Program-made: the position numbers and the translations under genes
Shown: one piece after another, positions 1 to 10,720 of the stretch
How positions within the stretch are numbered: the first letter of the stretch is position 1
How the letters are laid out: every line of letters begins with the position of its first letter
Assembly (NCBI GenBank): GCA_029204225.1
Contig: CM055097.1
Span: 11,777,828 to 11,841,827 of the forward strand
Source of the DNA: Diphasiastrum complanatum
Lineage: Eukaryota > Streptophyta > Lycopodiopsida > Lycopodiales > Lycopodiaceae
Reading direction: 5' to 3'
DNA: 64,000 bases
The notes under the pieces: model-generated
What the model saw: the letters and a program-made list of their open reading frames with translations, nothing else
Told to the model about the DNA's origin: nothing
Databases searched by the model: none

Positions 1-803
1 TTATTGAGGCACTCTCGCAATGACCCTTTCTGCTTGAGCCCTGATAATTCTGTCCTCAATCTCATGTGTAAATCCTTCGGTATGAACTCCTCTCGTAACG
101 CGGTTTTGAACGCATCACATGTCTGGAAATGCATTCCTGCCATCCGGTACCAATTTGTAGTGTAGCCCTCAAAATATGCTAATGCCAAGTCCGTTCTTTC
201 TTCCTCAGGAGTGTTCATCAGACGGAAGTAATGGTCCATGTGAAACAACCAATCTTCCACAATTCGAATGTCACGCTCTCCTTTGAAAGTAGGTGGTGCT
301 TTTATTTTGGCAGTCTTCTTTGGGCCTTCTATGTTTCGCGCTCGTGGTTCTCTTGGTATCTGTGGAAGAGGCGCCACTGCATTCCCTCTAGTTGCCTCCA
401 ACTCTTCAAACCTGGCTTCGAGCTGTGTTAGCCCGTCTCTCATTTCTCTAGCAAGGTCGAATTGAGTAAGGTTCATGGCTCGCAAAGATGTTTGCCATTC
501 TTTCCTTTCTGATTCTTTGTCCTTCTTCACCTCGCTAAGCATAGCCGTCATTGCGCTTGATAAGTATTGCCGCATCTTCACTTCAAAGAGGTCTTGTTGC
601 GCCTTTGGCAAGGGTTCATCTCTTGGTGTAGGTTCAGAAGGGCCACCTATCTCTTCTTGGAGAGGTGCCACTGTGGAGTGCATACGCTCTTTCTTTCTTG
701 ACTTGGACCTGGTGCCATCTCGATGCATGCGGGAGCCATATTCTCGAACCTGCTCCTCTCCGTCCGTCAATGCTCGTAACTCATCAAGGTGGTCCTCCAT
801 CAT
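1..803 (-). CDS. Ty3/gypsy Gag, partial at window edge
   Basis: An open frame of about 267 codons runs leftward from ATG at 803-801 and leaves the window without a stop. An in-frame TAA lies 27 bases upstream of the ATG, which supports this start. The N-terminal half is charged and helical-looking. The second half has the usual plant gypsy Gag signature: a segment reading APPTFKGERD, then VEDWLFHMDHYF, then an ALAYFEGYTTNWYR stretch and an EEFIPKDLHMRLRTE stretch (retrotrans_gag type). Gag would form the virus-like particle of the element. It follows the LTR, PBS and leader at 804-2791 in the correct order, so this is the 5' part of a gypsy element whose pol lies outside the window. No frameshift is seen here, so this copy is less decayed than the other gypsy pieces. 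Confidence 0.85.
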   Translation of the reverse strand, partial: MMEDHLDELRALTDGEEQVREYGSRMHRDGTRSKSRKKERMHSTVAPLQEEIGGPSEPTPRDEPLPKAQQDLFEVKMRQYLSSAMTAMLSEVKKDKESERKEWQTSLRAMNLTQFDLAREMRDGLTQLEARFEELEATRGNAVAPLPQIPREPRARNIEGPKKTAKIKAPPTFKGERDIRIVEDWLFHMDHYFRLMNTPEEERTDLALAYFEGYTTNWYRMAGMHFQTCDAFKTALREEFIPKDLHMRLRTELSGLKQKGSLRECLN

Positions 804-1621
804 AGTAAGAGGTGTACTTCCAACAAATTATCGCCTCAATCCTTTTTATTTTTGAAAACTCCCCCTTCTGTCGGTCGGGCCCCACAGCTCTCTTTTCTTC
901 TTTATTAAATCAACTTCAATGAAAATATCCCCTCCTCAGACTTAGCACGCTTACATCACCTGAGAGCCAAGTAAAAACCAGGTCATTTGTGTCCAAGCAA
1001 GCACACAACAAATGGAACATACTAACCAAAGCAAACACAGAGGATCCCTCTCAAGCCACAAAACCCCCCCTGAGACCGGATGTAGGACCTTTGCCTAGCT
1101 GCGCCCACACAAATCTATCACAGAACTAGCCCATGGGGAAACATCTGTCCAACCATCCGTGCTTTCACCATTAAGCAGCACATTGCCTCAGTCACGCCCC
1201 ACCACTTTTTGGTCGATAGCCCTTATAGCTAAACGATCGGCAGCTATCCCACACCGGCAGCTAACCACCCATGCTTTACACCCGAATTCGAACAGCATCT
1301 CTGTATCAATGGTTAACCCGTACAGTTCGAATATGTCACCCCGCACCCAACAAGGCACAGACCGTGCTTTCACCAACCTAATGGCAGCACATTGTCTCAT
1401 CTATCCTACGTGCAGACGGCACCAGGCTCGAATCGCGGGAACTGACCGTGCTTACACCTCAAGGGCAGCACCTTGCCTCATCAAGTCCCCCGTTCTGTCG
1501 ACTACCCCGACCATGGACGCATCCGTGCTTACACTGTGGGCAGCACCTTGCACAACGGTTGTCATGATAAATCCCAAGACGCGGCCATTCCTATGAGACT
1601 TGCGTAGCTGACCGGCTAGTC
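804..1621 (-). mobile_element. gypsy 5' leader with degenerate internal repeats
   Basis: Untranslated leader between the PBS and Gag. It contains four degenerate copies of a module reading CCGTGCTT-C-CACC-GGCAGCAC-TTGCCTCA (plus-strand sense) starting near 1157, 1359, 1445 and 1523. Short open frames on both strands here are unconvincing as genes. Confidence 0.6.
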
Positions 1622-1634
1622 GGCTCTGATACCA
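1622..1634 (-). other. primer-binding site (initiator Met tRNA type)
   Basis: The minus strand reads TGGTATCAGAGCC, complementary to the 3' end of plant initiator tRNA-Met as used by many plant LTR elements. It lies 2 bases inside the LTR edge at 1637. Confidence 0.85.
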
Positions 1635-1636
1635 CA

Positions 1637-2791
1637 TGTTGCCCCGGTGCCTCAAAGGGTGCTCGGACTTGAGCGGTTTCTCCAACATGCGCTTAAGTCT
1701 AACATTCATCCATCATGCACTTACGTAAAAGCCAACTCAAAAACGTAACAACCTTAACCATTCAGACTTAAGAAAACTAGAATTCCAACCAACCCGAAAG
1801 CCAACTCATAATCCGTCCCCAAAAGGTAACCAAAGGCAAAGACAAGCCACACATGAAACCCAAGGCATAGTAGTCGCCAAACTGACCGATTGGCATAGCG
1901 GCAGGCCACACGTCGGTGATGTGGACCCTTAGGCGCCGGCGACGCAAAAAGGTTTTAGTAAGGGTCCTTCCACTTGGACCAGTCCTGGAGGTGAAACCAA
2001 AATGGTAATCATCCCCAAGGATCAACTTTATTAGATTTGGAAGAGGTTACATTCATACATAGACTGACCCGGTCTCGGGGCCACCAACACGTGCTGGGCA
2101 TTGTGCCTGGCTCGTGCTGGTAGAGGGAGCTGAGACCTGGCGCTGGTTGAATTGCCCAAGTTTCTATCTGTCGGAGTCCCCCTATAATTCTGTTGTGATT
2201 CGGCGCACCCCCTCTGGTTTGAAACATAGTGCTTTCTGGTAAAGCACGCTTTTTAGGACTTAGTTTTATTTTGCTGATTAAGCCTGGCAAAATCAGTCTG
2301 GCTCCCAGACATGGGTCCCGGGAGCCGTCCCGGCGGGCAGAATCAACTTGCTTCCTAACTAGGCCATGACTCGAGCTCTAGAGCTAGCTCATGACTTGTG
2401 ACTACTAGACTGGCTCACCACAGGTCGGAGGCTCAGTCCTTAACGTTCTAACTTGCTCTGGGACCTTAGAGAGTGTCACACCTTAGAGTCTTACAGGGCA
2501 CGCTGGGTGCACCCGAGTCAGCTTTACAACAAAGGCCAAGCACCACTAGTAGTGCACTATGACACCTCACTAGACACCTCTGCAGCCTATCTGGGACATC
2601 ATCCAGTTTTCCAATGACTCACTGATAGACCCATACAAATCCACCATCAAGTGTTTAGGCCTACAACCATTAATTATAACCATGTACACACAAGGGCCCC
2701 AATTCCCTTATAGTTACAATTAACTTATGGGTTGTTGGTCTACTGGTCCCTAGCATGGACACGCTACCCGAGACCACTCATGGGCATGACA
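1637..2791 (-). mobile_element. 5' LTR of gypsy element
   Basis: About 1155 bp. On the minus strand it begins TGTCATGCCCATGAGTGG (at 2791) and ends GGGGCAACA just before the PBS. Both ends are confirmed by the related inverted copy in this window: the same start follows a polypurine stretch at 46858 and the same end is seen at 45748. The partner 3' LTR is outside the window. Confidence 0.75.
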
Positions 2792-2959
2792 CTACTTGTA
2801 TGGTTAAGGCTTAGAATTTGAGACGTTGTCTTTCAATTTCTTAAATCCAGATTGTCTCTTATGCATAGATAGATCTTAGATGGATGATAGTTACTATCAC
2901 TCGTGTTGAAAATGTTTGGAAGAAAAGTCCTGTGAATAATAGAGTGAATCCTTTTTGGA

Positions 2960-3455
2960 AGACACTTATTGTTGACTTTTCATGAGTCATATATTTTCAT
3001 GTGTCATCTCTCTATCTAATTTTTATTGACAGAGAATGTGTTCTCATTCTCAGAGATTTTTCAGATATGTTATTTACTCGTGAGAAATAGAATTCTTTAG
3101 TAGCAAGATTATCAATTAGATATGAGAGTAACATATGCGAATTTTGGAGGAATCTGCCAGATAAGGACATATGTGTATGTACTAGGTCATAGTGAGATTG
3201 TTCTCATATGTACATGATTAATCTTGTATGGACCTACTATGTATTCTTGGTTACTAGGGCGAATTGGTGCACTTAACCTAGTTGGTGAACATAGACATAT
3301 GATCAAGTACTGTGATGGACAATTATTTGTAGAGTAAATAGATCTTATTATGGAAGATTTAATTGTTAACTTAAAAATAATCTGAGTAGGCATATAAATG
3401 TGGTGTTGTACTAGTACAATTGAGATATGCATTTGGACATTTGAGATTTCATGTT
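2960..3455 (+). repeat. dispersed repeat R1, copy 1
   Basis: By eye this aligns with the reverse complement of 28600-29010 and, more weakly, 17760-18070. Shared strings include GAAATAGAATTCTTT, GTAACATATG, ATCATAGTGAGATT-like, ACTATGTATTC, GAACATAGACATATG and AAGATTTAATTGTTAACTTA. It may be the LTR or untranslated part of a retroelement; no ORF is convincing. Confidence 0.55.
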
Positions 3456-4620
3456 TTAGATTTAACACACACAAACATAATATTAGAATATGAGTGGTTG
3501 TTTAAGAAATCTCTTTATATTAGTTTTGAGACTTTAGTTGAAATTAATTCTGGTTTATTTGATATCGACCAATTATTTTGATGATAGATGGATATTTAGC
3601 ATGTGCTCTCGTCTAGGGAGGGAGATAAAATACTTACATTTTTTGAACACAGATATGTGCATCAATTTAAGATGATTTCAACTTCTAATGTGATAGAAAT
3701 TTTTATTCACAATATGAAACTTATTCTTTATTTGATAAGCCTATTTTGAACTTCTCTAAAATGCATCTAGATAATTGTGAATTTTCTAAATTATTAACTC
3801 AACATATATAAATAGAGTAGAGTGAAAATAATAAGATCATAAATGAATTTTGTGATGTCTTTCCAGTTAATTTACCTCATGGTTTATCACATTATATGTT
3901 AGTAGATCAAGTTAATGCTAGGTAGTCACTCTATCTCTAGACAATTGTACTAGTTTTCTCATAAGGAAGTGGTAGAGATTACCAATCAAATTGATAATTA
4001 TATTAATATGAGACGTATAAGATCCATAAATCACTATGGCTCATGTTCTTCTAAAAATCAAAAAAGATGGATTGAGAGTGCATGGATTACAAGGGATGAA
4101 ATAAAGTAACTATTAAGAGTAAATATCCATTGCCTAGGATGGATGATCTGGTAGATTGATTGGGTGGAGCTCAATACTTCACAAAAATAGATCTCAAAAT
4201 TGGATATCATTATATTATATTTCATCCAAGTGATGTGCAAAAGATTGGTTTTCAAACTAGGTTCGGACGGTATGAGTTGTTAGTATTGTATTGTTAGATG
4301 ATATTTTTATCTATAGTAGAATTCCTAAGGAGCACGTGAATCATCTCAAGATTGTCTTACAAAGTCTCTGGAGAGAAAACCTTTATGCTAAAGAGTACAA
4401 GTGTGAAAACTTTAAGCATGAACTGGTATATCTTGGTCATAATATCACTCCTAAAGAGTTGAAGATAGACGAAGATAAGGTCAAGGTAGTGGTTGAGTGG
4501 CTTATACCAAAAACTTTTAGAAAGTTTAAATCTTTTCTCAGTTTTATAGTTTCTCTTTTGAAGATTTATAGATGATTATGCAAAAGTTGCAGCACCTCTT
4601 ATTAATTTGACAAAAGGCAG
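3440..4620 (+). pseudogene. decayed Ty3/gypsy protease/RT fragment
   Basis: Plus-strand frames with stops and shifts read as a gypsy pol. Around 3840-3910 there is a degenerate EFCDVFPVNLPHGLS segment that usually precedes RT. From about 4040 to 4280 come VLLKIKKDGLRVCIDY, then KSKYPLPRMDDLVD, GGAQYFTKIDLK and a FHPSDVQKIGFQTRFG-like run. At 4291-4575 an open 94-codon stretch holds the RT active-site box LDDIFIYS followed by EHVNHLKIVLQ and YLGHNIT. These match fingers, palm and thumb of gypsy RT. The catalytic box (F/Y-x-D-D form, here MLDD) is kept but the reading frame is broken, so the copy is inactive. No LTR can be assigned to it with confidence. Confidence 0.75.
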
Positions 4621-4925
4621 AGCTAATAAGAAGAAGAAGAGAAAATTAGCCTATTTTGGACACAAAAAACACCAAAATGTGCACCTTTACATAGAAATCG
4701 ATTGCTCTAATACCAACCATTTGAAATCAATAGACATATGCTAATGAACACTCTCGAGACAACATCGAAAGGCCATTTTAGAGAAGACCCAACACGTCAA
4801 GAACAAAAGGATAACTATATAAACATAGAGACAGACATAAGTTGCAAAGCAAAAAAAAGAACTAGGACATAGTTGATAGCAAGAGAGTCATGAAGAGTAA
4901 GCATTTGAATACACATACAATCAAT
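4621..4925. other. no gene seen
   Basis: AT-rich sequence between the gypsy fragment and the copia LTR. No open frame or repeat is recognised. Confidence 0.4.
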
Positions 4926-6130
4926 TGTTGGATTATTCTCCTTCTTAACCAATCGACATATTGGTTTTAATCTTCATATATTGTTTAACCAGTTCTGCGG
5001 ATTTTCTTGTGTTTTTATACAGTTTGTAGAATTACAAGTGTTTTTCACGGTCTGCAGAAATACACAGAGTTTACGACAGTGTCTCCTTTTTCTCCTGTCA
5101 AGAATTCCGTTGAAAATGTAGTGTCTCCTTTTTCGCATTTTTTGCCTGATAGAAATCTCGTGTAAAATCACAGTGTCGCATTTTTCGCTTTTTCCAAAGA
5201 GCCCTCAAATGTTAAGGAAATGACTCTGGCAAAGTGTGGGGCAACCTAAATGAGATTTAAGGGCACCTTCTTCCTATTCGCAAAAAACCGACAATATCGC
5301 ATGTGGCTGTTTTAGTTCATTTATGCAGAGCTACAGTTTTGGCTCATTTATGCAGACAGAACGTTTCACGGCCAATTTCACCGCTATCAACAATCAATGA
5401 CAAGGACCGATGGATGCCAACGGATCACCAGCCAATTGGCGATTGCAATTGACGAGCTAATCTCTTAGTATACAAATAGCTGTCATATTCATACAATATT
5501 TTATCATCATCAGAAGTTGAAGATTATTAGAAGCATTTGAATAGTTAGCTCTCTCTCCTCTCTCTCTCCTCTCTCTCCTCTCTCCTCTCTCTCTCCTACA
5601 CTCTCGCTCTCTCTTCTCATCTCTCCATCCTCTCCCTTCTCTCCTCTCTCTCTCTTCTCTCTCTCTCTCTCGCTCAGCTCTCCGCTCAAGCCTGTGAGCT
5701 TGAACACTCCTGAGCATTCAGCTCATTCTTAGAGTTGTTTTAGAGATTGCTATTGCGCTACTGCTTATCAGCATTGCACTTAATTCAGACTTTCATTTTA
5801 ACTGCTCAAAGATAGCATAGAGTACGACTTATTGTACTCATTTACTTCTGTTACGTTTTCATACTGAATCAATATGTTCCTTCATTGCGTTCAGTTTTCG
5901 TCTCAGATTGTATGCGTTTCTGTATTTCTTCATGACTAATTCACGAACAATTCACAACTAATTATTTGTCTAATAATTTTCGATGCTTAATTGTTTGGCT
6001 ACGTAATCAATGTAGTACTCAAAGTTATTACTATAAGTTCAAACGTGATTTCTATCACTATGGTTTTGTTTGAAATGATAGATGTAGTCATGCATTGGAA
6101 AGATGAAGATAGTTTATTCCGCATGCACAA
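4926..6130 (+). mobile_element. copia LTR and adjoining leader, plus orientation
   Basis: Starts TGTTGGATTATTCTCC at 4926. A related copy in the opposite orientation starts at 7896 with the same bases. Both share a TATA-like motif (TATACAAATAG near 5467; TATAAATAG on the minus strand near 7630), the GCTTGAACACTCCTGAGCATTC segment around 5699 and the GTTTGGCTACGTAATCA segment around 5993. A CT-rich low-complexity run lies at 5550-5690. The right border is approximate because no PBS was found. Confidence 0.6.
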
Positions 6131-6329
6131 AAAGTTTTCTTTCTAGACACTAGAATTATTTTCATTCATTTCTTTTTTCGAGTTCCTTATATTTTCGAGC
6201 TAGAACCTATCTTCTACAACACCAACTTTCCACATCAATGAGCATCAACCAACACATACATAAAGATAGATAAGACCTTCTAACAGAATATAGAGGTGTT
6301 GGAAAATAATTCTTATGGCATGTTGGTAG

Positions 6330-7100
6330 ATGCAACATAAATTGTAGAAGACCCAATTAAACTATGAGAAAACTAAAGAACATCCAAAATTGAAAGAGGC
6401 TATGGATGAAGAGTACATGTTGGCTTATTAACGATTGGGAACCAACTACCACCTGGAGAGATGTGGACATTGGGAACACTACCCCTTGGAAGAAAAATGA
6501 TCAATTCTAAATGGATTTACAAACTTAAGATGAATTAGATTGATTAATTGATAGGCACAAATCTAGCCTAGTTTCCAAGGATACTTGCAAAAAACCAAGA
6601 GTAGACTATGATGGAACTTTTGCTCTCATGATCAAATTTAACTTAATTAGAATAATATTGTTAGTGGTACTTGCAAGAGATATGGAAATCATTCAATTTG
6701 ATATCAATATTGCATTCCTAATAGGTGAGCTAAAGGAAAAAATCATGGAGCAGCCATAAGTGTACATAGACAAATGAATATTAGATTAGATTTGCTTTCT
6801 AATTTTCTTTTTCTTTTTGTATCATCTAAAGCAAGCATCTAGTGCTTGGAGCGTTAGATTCAATAATTTTTTGTTGAAATATGAAAGCAAATAAGTCTTG
6901 TTGATCCTCGTGTGTACCACAATAAGGAGAACTAGAGACAATAGTTGCCATCTACATTGATGATGAGACTGGATGTAGCACCAATTGTGAGAGATTAGAT
7001 GAAATGATAGAACAATTAAAGGGTGAATCTAAAGTTACAGTTGAAGATTTAAACCACTATGCAGGTCTGAATTCACTAGAAATAGGCTTGCAATAACTCT
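6330..7100 (+). pseudogene. decayed copia reverse transcriptase
   Basis: Broken plus-strand frames resemble copia RT: a WMKSTCWLIND-type start, a KMINSKWIYKLK segment near 6500, then VDYDGTFALM near 6600, an ARDMEIIQFDINIAFLIGELKEKIMEQP run at 6670-6760, and an IVAIYIDDETG active-site box near 6945 followed by an LNHYAGLNSLEI stretch. Several stops and shifts interrupt it. It follows the plus LTR at 4926-6130 with gag, protease and integrase missing. Confidence 0.65.
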
Positions 7101-7169
7101 TTGTTAAAAAGAGGTGATAAATGCAATAACGACAAGTTGAAGCTTGTGAACGACTTATTGAGCGCAACA

Positions 7170-7896
7170 TAATGAGCCTACTTTCCTAATGCATGACTAC
7201 ACCTATCAATATTGAACAAAACACAATGAAAATTGAACAAAACATAATGACAAGAGTCACATTCAACCTTTTAGAGACTAACTTTGAAATCTCGAAGCTA
7301 AAGTGATTACGTAGCCAAACAATGGAGAATTGAATTATCAGACAAAAGCAATATGAGATCACAAAGATTATGACATAATAATGAACGCAATAAAGGATAG
7401 ACTGATTCGACAAAATGATGAACACAAGACAATTGCTGTTAGAAATCGCGTACTCTAAGCTATCTTTGAAAACTCTGTCTAATTTTGCACTTCTGTTGAT
7501 AAGCAGTAAGCGCTAATAGCAAAACTCTAAATGAGCTCTAAAGAATTGAGATAGAATGCTCAAGAGTGTTGAAGCTTGAAAGCTTGAGGGAGCTTCTACT
7601 TGATTTTTAAAATTATAGAAGTATGATAAGCTATTTATACTAAGCAAATGCGACTAGTCCAGTAGGACAAGTAATTAGGTCGTAGATCTTAATTGCTAGT
7701 TGGCCATAGTGAGTTGGCATCCATCTAGTTATTACTTTTTGGAAATTTACTTGCTAGACGAGCAAGTCCTTAGCTTGAGCGATTCCCAAGTATTTATGCA
7801 GACTGTGTAATAAAATGCATAAAATTGAAAAACTGGATAATAAGTGGATGAAGTTTAAATGATTGATTAGTCGATAATCAGGAGAATAATCCAACA
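7170..7896 (-). mobile_element. copia 3' LTR, minus orientation
   Basis: On the minus strand the polypurine tract AAGGGGGAG (7897-7905) is followed at once by TGTTGGATTATTCTCC (7896-7881), the start of the LTR. It belongs to the minus-strand copia pol at 7900-9480. It is related to the plus LTR at 4926, so the two elements point at each other. The left border is approximate. Confidence 0.65.
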
Positions 7897-7899
7897 CTC

Positions 7900-9480
7900 C
7901 CCCTTAATCTGAATCCATGAATGCTTTGACCTTCAAACTTAGTTCTGCACAAAATTTCTTGTGTGCATCCAAGATTAATGCTTTAGTAAAAATATTCGTT
8001 GTCATATCTTGTGTTTACAGAACTGCAAGTCAACCTCTTTGTCGAGAACTTTGCTTCTGACATAGTGATACTTAATTTCAATGTGCTTACTCCTAGAATG
8101 AAATCTAGGGTTGGTTGATAAAGCAATGACACTTTGATTATCACAAAATAGAATTGTCGAAGCATATCGATTCAGACTGATATCTGATCATGAAAGTAAG
8201 TTTCTCAACCATATTGCTTCCTTTGTAACTTGAGAGGCTGCGATATACTCTGATTTAGTGGAAGATAGAGCTCTCGAAGTTTGTTTGCGACTATTCCATG
8301 ATATAGGACCATTGTTGAGGAGGAATGTAAATTTTGAGGTGGATTTACGAGTGTCTATAGCTCTTGCCCAACTTGCATTTGAAAAACGTTATACCAGGAT
8401 TGGTCATATACTGACTCAAGGAACTAACTGCAAAAGCTATGTCTGGTCTGGTCTGGTACAGATCATCGCGTACATAAAAGATCCTATTATCGAATGATAA
8501 GAATACTCACGCATCTACTCCTCTTCGATTGTTGGTCCTTCGACATCTTGAGTCCTAGTTCCATTGGTGAGAGAACTAATTTGCAATTGATCATATTATA
8601 TCTGATCAAGACATTGTGAATGTATCTTTCTTGAGAAATATAGATCAACTTCTGTTTTGTCTCTTTGGATTTGAATACCTAGACAGTAATGAGCTTCGCC
8701 CAGATCGGTGATGTCGAATTTGGAAGATTACATTATCTTAGCTTCCTTTATCAGATCGATAGTGTTGTTAAAAAGCAATGTGCCATCCACATACAAAGTG
8801 ATAATGATAAAGAAATGTTGCACCGACTTGAAGTAGACATTCAAATCTGAAGAGTTTGGTGTATAGCCGTGATCAATAAGGAAAATATTGATCCTATGAA
8901 ACCATGCTCGAGCAAATTGCTTCAAGCCATAAAGTGCTTTATGGAGTTTACACACATGATTGTGTTTACCTTCGACATTGTAACCTTCAGGTTGCACCAT
9001 GTGAATATCCTCTTCGATAACTCCATTAAGATATGTTCTTTGTACATCCATTTGATGTATTTCCAAATCTGTAGCAGCAGCAAATGGCAATAGAAGTTTG
9101 ATAGAAGAATGTTTTACTACTAGTTGAAAGTCTCAGTTAGTCGACGTTCTGTACCTGAGAGAGTCCTCTGGCTACAAGTTGAGCCTTTCTTCGATCAATA
9201 CTTCCATCTGCCTTTTACTTGATTTTAACAACCATTTGCAATCAACTACAATTATACTGGCAGATAATTCGATGATTGTCCAAGTCTGGTTCTTGAGAAG
9301 AGATGAATACTCTTTATCCATAGCTTTTTTCCGAAGATTGTTGTTTTTGATTTTAAGACTTGCATTTTTAATCAATCCAAAAGGACATAATATTGTTGTC
9401 GATAGCTCAACAACAAGAATGAGCCGATTGTTGATCTTCCTAAATCCTTGCATCTTATGTGAAATTTGCCACACTTTACA
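7900..9480 (-). pseudogene. decayed copia RT-RNase H
   Basis: Read right to left. 9474-9172 gives an integrase/RT junction with a KKAMDKEYSSLLKNQTW segment and WLLKSSKRQ. 9090-8728 gives the RT palm with the LEIHQMDVQRTYLNG motif, EEDIHMVQPEGY, HKALYGLKQFARAW, and the active-site box TLYVDGT where the second Asp of YVDD is replaced by Gly. 8165-7983 gives an RNase H tail reading SVIALSTNPRF-like and SKHIEIKYHYVR-like in shifted frames. The frames are broken and the active site is altered, so it is inactive. Confidence 0.7.
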
Positions 9481-9485
9481 TTTTT

Positions 9486-9490
<5 letters not shown>

Positions 9491-9550
<60 letters not shown>
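9491..9550. repeat. (CT)30 microsatellite
   Basis: Uninterrupted CT dinucleotides directly after a poly-T run. Confidence 0.97.
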
Positions 9551-9551
<1 letters not shown>

Positions 9552-9555
<4 letters not shown>

Positions 9556-10617
9556 TAGTTTGACTCTTGTATGCTAATCAAGGATCACCGATTTCATTGT
9601 ATGTTGATTTAATTATTCCAACCATCTTGATATTTGCATATTAGTTCAACTAATTTGTAAGACATATCATTAAAATTTCGAGCACTTTCCTTGGTGTTAA
9701 TTTGTTTATGGACATAGCGCACTACTTTTTCATGGTTTGGCAAAAAATCTTGCAAGGCAAGGCTAAAAAAATCTCACAATTTAGAAATGTGGTCAGATTT
9801 TTTTCTTCTTCAAAGAATACTTCAAGTTTCCAAGGGGAGGCTCAAACTTGGGACCAAAGAAACTTTGGACGTCCTGTAGCATGATGGTGAAAGAAATGCT
9901 TTTACTTGAAGTGAAGAGTTCTCCTCCACATAGCTGCAAAGTGGTTGCAAATTTGGGATGTTGATCACTCATTAGCGACCTTCTCTGTAGATTGATGCAT
10001 GTAGCTACTGCCATCACGATTGTAGTTCCCCGTTGCTACATGATCTTAGCCTACGATTTTATCTCGAAAATACAAATCAATAAATTCACTTCGCTTCCCT
10101 CTCGCCAAGACCCCTTGAAAATTGCAACCCATCCACATCCCAATTTGTCACGTCAAGGCTGTTAAGACCTCCGAAGGTATATACTTTTTACGGTGCCGGA
10201 AACATGAACTCGTCCCACATGTGTTCTGACAGCCATGCGGGCGGCATCCTCCTATATTTTTTCTGATATACAGCCAATGGATCAATCTCTCGCTGCTTTC
10301 TTCTGCTTCGTCTTCTGTCCTCGTCGCAGCGATAGATCGATCCATCCACCATCGCTGCAATGCAACAAGCCTCCTCATCTATCTATCTACTAAGCGCCAT
10401 TTCTGAGTCTTACAAGCACAGAAAGTATCAGTCAAGCATTGCTAAAAGAAGCGCCTAATCGCAGCGATGGCTCGTTCTAACGTTCTTCATTGCAAGCGGA
10501 GTTTTGGTTGCGGTTCTGGAAGGTTGTATTTCTGAGCTTGTTCACGATTCTAGCTTTCATCCACTGTAAACGAGGCCTGTGGACGACTAGTTTTGTGGAG
10601 TTGTGATAGTCATAAGT
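9552..10617 (+). promoter_or_regulatory. upstream region and 5' UTR of ARL1 gene
   Basis: No retroelement coding is seen here. The first ARL1 codon is at 10618 in the context ATAAGTATGG, with G at +4. No clear TATA box or transcription start can be fixed, so only the general assignment is supported. Short minus-strand open frames at 9793-10017 and 10148-10378 have no recognisable content. Confidence 0.4.
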
Positions 10618-10720
10618 ATGGGGATGCTGTTTTCACGGCTGCTCGCCTCCTGGTTTGGAGATCGAGAGGCCAGGATTCTTGTTCTAGGACTCGACAATGC
10701 GGGCAAAACCACGATACTTT
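10618..10720 (+). CDS. ARL1: ARL1 exon 1 (coding)
   Basis: Residues 1-34 plus one base of codon 35. Holds the myristoylation Gly2 and the P-loop GLDNAGKT. Donor GTATCC follows at 10721. Confidence 0.93.

Noticed and set aside
1159-1596. 145-codon plus frame in the gypsy leader
   Set aside because: Antisense to the element leader and made of its degenerate repeats; no family features.
5457-5717. Arg/Glu-rich minus frame of 86 codons
   Set aside because: Produced by the CT-rich low-complexity run in the copia LTR.
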